64,000 bases of DNA from Argopecten irradians (taxonomy: Eukaryota; Mollusca; Bivalvia; Pectinida; Pectinidae): assembly GCF_041381155.1 (NCBI RefSeq), contig NC_091137.1:24349655-24413654 (forward strand), written 5' to 3'. A program made the translations under genes and the position numbers. The notes under the pieces were generated by a model, which was given only the letters and a program-made list of their open reading frames with translations, had not been told where the DNA came from and searched no databases. Positions 59,947-64,000 of the stretch are shown here, one piece after another (within the stretch, counting starts at the first letter, position 1; each line of letters opens with the position of its first letter).

Positions 59947-62900
59947 TACTAATACCTTAGAAATTACGGAAGATTGCTATATGCGACGATTCCGTAATTA
60001 CAGTACTAGACTGGAATAATTTTAGGTTAAACCTTTAGTTGAAATAGTTCTTAGAACCATTTTTGTTTCTGAATAAGTCACTTTCCATTTTTGTTTTACC
60101 TGTGTACGACATATATATATGTGTATGTAATATATATTCCTAGGTATGATCAGGTATATTTTATTTCCATTTGCTTTTACATCTTCATTTTAAAAATGGA
60201 GGTGACAATAAAAAACCTAGTGCATAGATGTACTGGGTTTCCATAATTCAAATCACAATCCAATTAACGGATGTCCTAACCTGATTGACAGTAAGAAAAT
60301 AGCAAATACCCGATATAGTCCACCGAATAGCAAATTGCCCGCGGCCAGGTAATTGCAGGTGAGTTCGATGAATGGCGGCGTGTACAGGTAAACAACATCC
60401 TGGTCAAGGTATTACATAACCATCAAACCAAAGGCATGGCTAATTATATATCTATAATATCAGTGTATATACTCGTATATCGATTAAAAATTGAAAGCGA
60501 CCGCACGGTCTGAAAAAATAGTTTGTTTTGCTTAATATCTCATTTATATGATCTTTTATAATATCAAAAGTAAATTCTTTCTACCACATGTTGAAACGTT
60601 TTACGGTATTGCAATAAATGTATCTCGATTTATTCGGTTAGCAACACACAACACAATGTTTGTAATGATCAAACATCGGTGCGTACGTATGTCAAGCATC
60701 ATATCCTTGATGCTCTAATCAAGGATTTCTTAAATTGTAACATAAAATTTCATTTTACAGTCACAAACTTTGCAATTCACAATGTATCAAAGATACAGAC
60801 TACAGGAAAATGTTATCTAATTAAAGCTTATTCGTTGCTGAACTCCTCGACAAAAAATTACATGAAGATACCTGCTATTAGAGCATAAATTAGAGTATTT
60901 GAAACATCGAATTTCACTCTTTTAGTTATTTATATAAGAGCCAACGTTATTGTACGATTAACTTCGCTCAAAATTAATCATAAAAAAAATCTTTGATCGG
61001 CTTTTCCTGTGACCGTCGATGTAAGTGATAGCACATCAGTTATAGTACAGCTATAAGCCACGGACTATTATGACGTCACACGGTTTAGAGCTAGAAAATA
61101 TGCATGATCGCGCGGGATCGGGTGGTCAGAAAATTTGACCTCGATATCGGCGGTTTACAGGTTATTCCGGTCGCGCGCGGCACGGAGAGGTTTCTACGAG
61201 GTCTGATAAAGAGCATGTACATCACTAATACATATTGTAATGCACTGTTGCACTATGGGCCCAATATACTTGCATGTTTATATTATGTATAGTGACCTCC
61301 TGTTACATACGTGTATGTCTGAGAGTGAAATACAAATCTGAAATCTAAAGCCATTGCCAGCATAAACTGAAATTATTTTTTTTTTGAATGCACAAATCCT
61401 TAAGTCTCTGGTTTAAATACTTGTAGATGACTTGTGTGCACATTCTGAAGATTACTATACATAACGTAACCACCCGCCCAGCTAATCCCGTACTTCGCTA
61501 AGATTTCAACCAATTTGCAACTCATAAAGAGATTTTTTTACGTCTACTAGCAACTTTCAATGTTAATGTTCCCTTTCAATATCTTTGTCTATAAAGTGTA
61601 TACAATTATTGTCGGCCATTTTCTCGCTTCGTGCTCCTACTAGTGCCGCCTAAATACAATGAAATATAAGCGCCCCGTAAGTCTAGCCTCGTAAGTCAGG
61701 GCGCATCACGATTCCGTTAACCTTCTCCACCGTGTATAGGTCTAGTGTGAATTCCTGTCTAAACAGGATAATCACACTAGCAGACATGGCGAGAACCTGT
61801 AAGTGCTGTGACCTGTCACTCAGAGAGGGAGGGAGAGAAAGAAAGAAAGAGAAAGGGAGAATTAAATATGTAGAAAAATGTTAATCGCTACGATGAATAC
61901 AAGTATGTGTTACTTTTTACTACAGTCTTTAGAAAGAATGCATAAATCATTGAAAAAAAGCAAGGACGTATATGATAAATCCTTGAAAAAAAGTAAGAAA
62001 TCTACACGAAAGTTTTACACTCATTAAATATACATAATTATCCACCAGCCTCCGCATCCAGGTGAAATTGTACAGGGTTACGTTGTTCATCGCGGTTCTC
62101 ACAATTACGCTTTCGTCCCGCATTGCTTAACATTTTATAAGAAAACTAAAGTTCATGACAATGCTATTTAATAATTAAAAAAAATCAAAGAAACGTAGCA
62201 ACAATCCCAAATCGCTGAAAATACGTTTTTGAAAATCACAGGTAGGTGTGTCGAGCGCCGTATGCAAGCATTGATAGTGATGAGCTGCGCTGCCTCGCAT
62301 AGGGTCGATTACGTCACGCACCAAATAAGTCTCGTTACCACAATACATGTCCTGACACCGAAATGCGGATATCTAGGTGTCCGGCAACTAATGACTCCGA
62401 GTGTCTTGAAAGGAGAACACACCTCATTTTATCGTGACACAAATTCTTTGATAGTAGAGTATAGTTTTCCTTTAGCTAGATGACTCTATGTCATGGTACC
62501 ATTTTTCAATAATCTTTGTTGAAGTTAAAAGTTAATGGCTTAAGTTAACAAGCCGATTCCAAACAGTACATACAAATTAGCGTAGATGATAATACTTGAC
62601 GAAAATAAAAGATCCACGACTGCTTGACCCGCGGGCAATTTTCACGGGTCGCTGCGCATGTTACATGTCCGTGCGCGGTAGCAAGTCGGATACAATGGAG
62701 TTTGTTTTGACAGTGATTTTAGCATGAACTTGAATATATATTTCACTTTTCATAACGTAGACAAAACGTACAATACAGTGTATTTAATTAAATAAATGCA
62801 TGTCAGTTTGCATCATGCGTATTGTAACTGTATTCAAGGGACGTGCATTTGATATTTATTTGTGTCTTCCCTGTACGATACGACATATCATATAGAATTA

Positions 62901-64000
62901 CCGTCGGTATAGTAGATTTTGTAATGTTCATTTTGAATATACATGTATAGCACTTGTTCCAAAATATGCCTCAAATAATGTTGTGATATATATAAATCAG
63001 CCATTCAAGAAATGTACACAATTTCGTTAATCAAAACAGATTCCATAATATGCATAACTTCGACAAATAATTTTGTTAATCAGCCATTCAAGAAATGTAC
63101 ACAATTTCGTTTATCAAAACAGATTACGTACGTTATCAGAAACATATCTATATATTATAGTTATAACGTAATAATCAATAAACTTGAAATACACAATATG
63201 TTAAAAAAAACATCAAATCTTTGTACAGTGTAGTTAAACTATGACCGATTCGAAGGATTTAAACGTCCTTGTCGATTCCAACACAACCCTAATATGTAAG
63301 GAATTTTCAATAAATTTATACAGTGAATGCAAACTTTGGAGAAAAAGAATTGTAAATATAGTAACTGAAAACTATATACATGTGTATATTCCATGCTCAG
63401 TTGCACAGCACATGCGATACGGTAGCGATACAGTGACAGCGATACCGCCAGTCGACTATATCTTGGGAGCCGTGCTCTCGTTATGGGTGAGTGGTCAACG
63501 CACTAGCGAAGCTCGCCCGCCGGCTCACTGCGCTGTCGCCGTAGGGGGTCAATGAGAACAATAGGCAGTGGTATTTCCATGAAAAAAAATAACGCTTTCA
63601 AAAAAAATAACGTTTCCAACGATACTCTTAACGTGGTCACGTAAATACTCACATGTTCTGTTGATGCTAACAAAGTTTCACATAAAAATCACGTAACATT
63701 CTGGCAATAACATGGGAAACAAAATCATTAACAATCATTGCTGACACTAACACGTGAAATGAAATGAATAACAATGCAAAATAAATAATAACATCAGCCA
63801 CTAAATCTAACATCATTTAAAAAAGACAAACGCATGCAAAGATAGAGATAACACAGCAGCAAAAATATAACGTGTGCTAGAAAATAATAACATGCTTTTA
63901 GTTTAAGAAAACTAAAATTTTGATAATAACAGTAAAACAGATATAACCAACATAAATATTTATAAAATCACGAATATGGTTAAAATAACAGTTTAAGAAC
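59947..64000. repeat. Large palindrome, right arm (runs off window)
   Basis: Uninterrupted arm matching 58904-52340 in reverse complement. Its only notable difference is an extra stretch of about 32 bp near 61955-61988 between copies of TGAAAAAAAG. The last bases of the window (GTTTAAGAAC) still match the left arm, so the true arm end lies outside. Confidence 0.9.

Noticed and set aside
54039-63555. Mirrored open frames in the palindrome arms (for example 134 aa and 104 aa) as genes
   Set aside because: They look conserved only because the arms are copies of each other. There is no family match, splice context or codon signal, and the two versions differ at their ends.

Overview
Organism. 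Animal nuclear DNA, AT-rich and intron-rich, with no bacterial-style gene packing. The hsc70 protein, the tRNA-headed SINEs, the foldback elements and the tandem-repeat MITEs whose ends read GGCCCATGGGCC and CTCTTGTT all look molluscan. A marine bivalve is my best guess, from memory of such genomes and not from a search. Layout. (1) 469-12950 and 19043-36957 are two copies, A and B, of one duplicon. Each holds a head-to-head pair: a fast-evolving HSP70 paralogue on the minus strand and a canonical cytosolic hsc70 (HSPA8-type) on the plus strand. The two gene types share all five coding intron positions and phases, so the divergent gene arose from an hsc70-like ancestor. Copy B looks intact: the divergent gene reads through six coding exons (about 709 aa) and hsc70 through six coding exons (659 aa) behind an untranslated first exon and a promoter with heat-shock elements. 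Copy A is decaying: its divergent gene has two in-frame stops, and its hsc70 has lost the promoter and first exon and carries a stop that removes the GGMP/EEVD tail. (2) 12951-19042 is a spacer with a short MITE, a 45-bp minisatellite, a 2.0-kb hAT-like element containing a 25-G run, and a palindromic MITE. (3) 36958-42900 has no recognisable gene but carries a striking 2-kb cluster of the motif AACGTATCTG, then a minisatellite and a foldback element. (4) 42910-52310 is bounded by about 495-bp inverted repeats and holds remnants of a HECT-like gene (plus strand) and an integrase-core-like gene (minus strand), with SINEs and fragments of a tandem-repeat transposon. (5) 52340-64000 is a large palindrome: arms of about 4.05 kb, roughly 98% alike by eye, around a 1.04-kb spacer, with the left arm split by a 2.5-kb insertion. 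The right arm runs off the window. How it works together. Only the copy B pair is likely to make full products: hsc70 as the general cytosolic chaperone, and a divergent HSP70 that keeps the substrate-binding half and a DEVD end but lacks several residues needed for ATP hydrolysis. Most other sequence is repeat-derived. Comparing A with B gives before-and-after views of several insertions. Exon boundaries are read from splice consensus and the reading frame, without transcripts.
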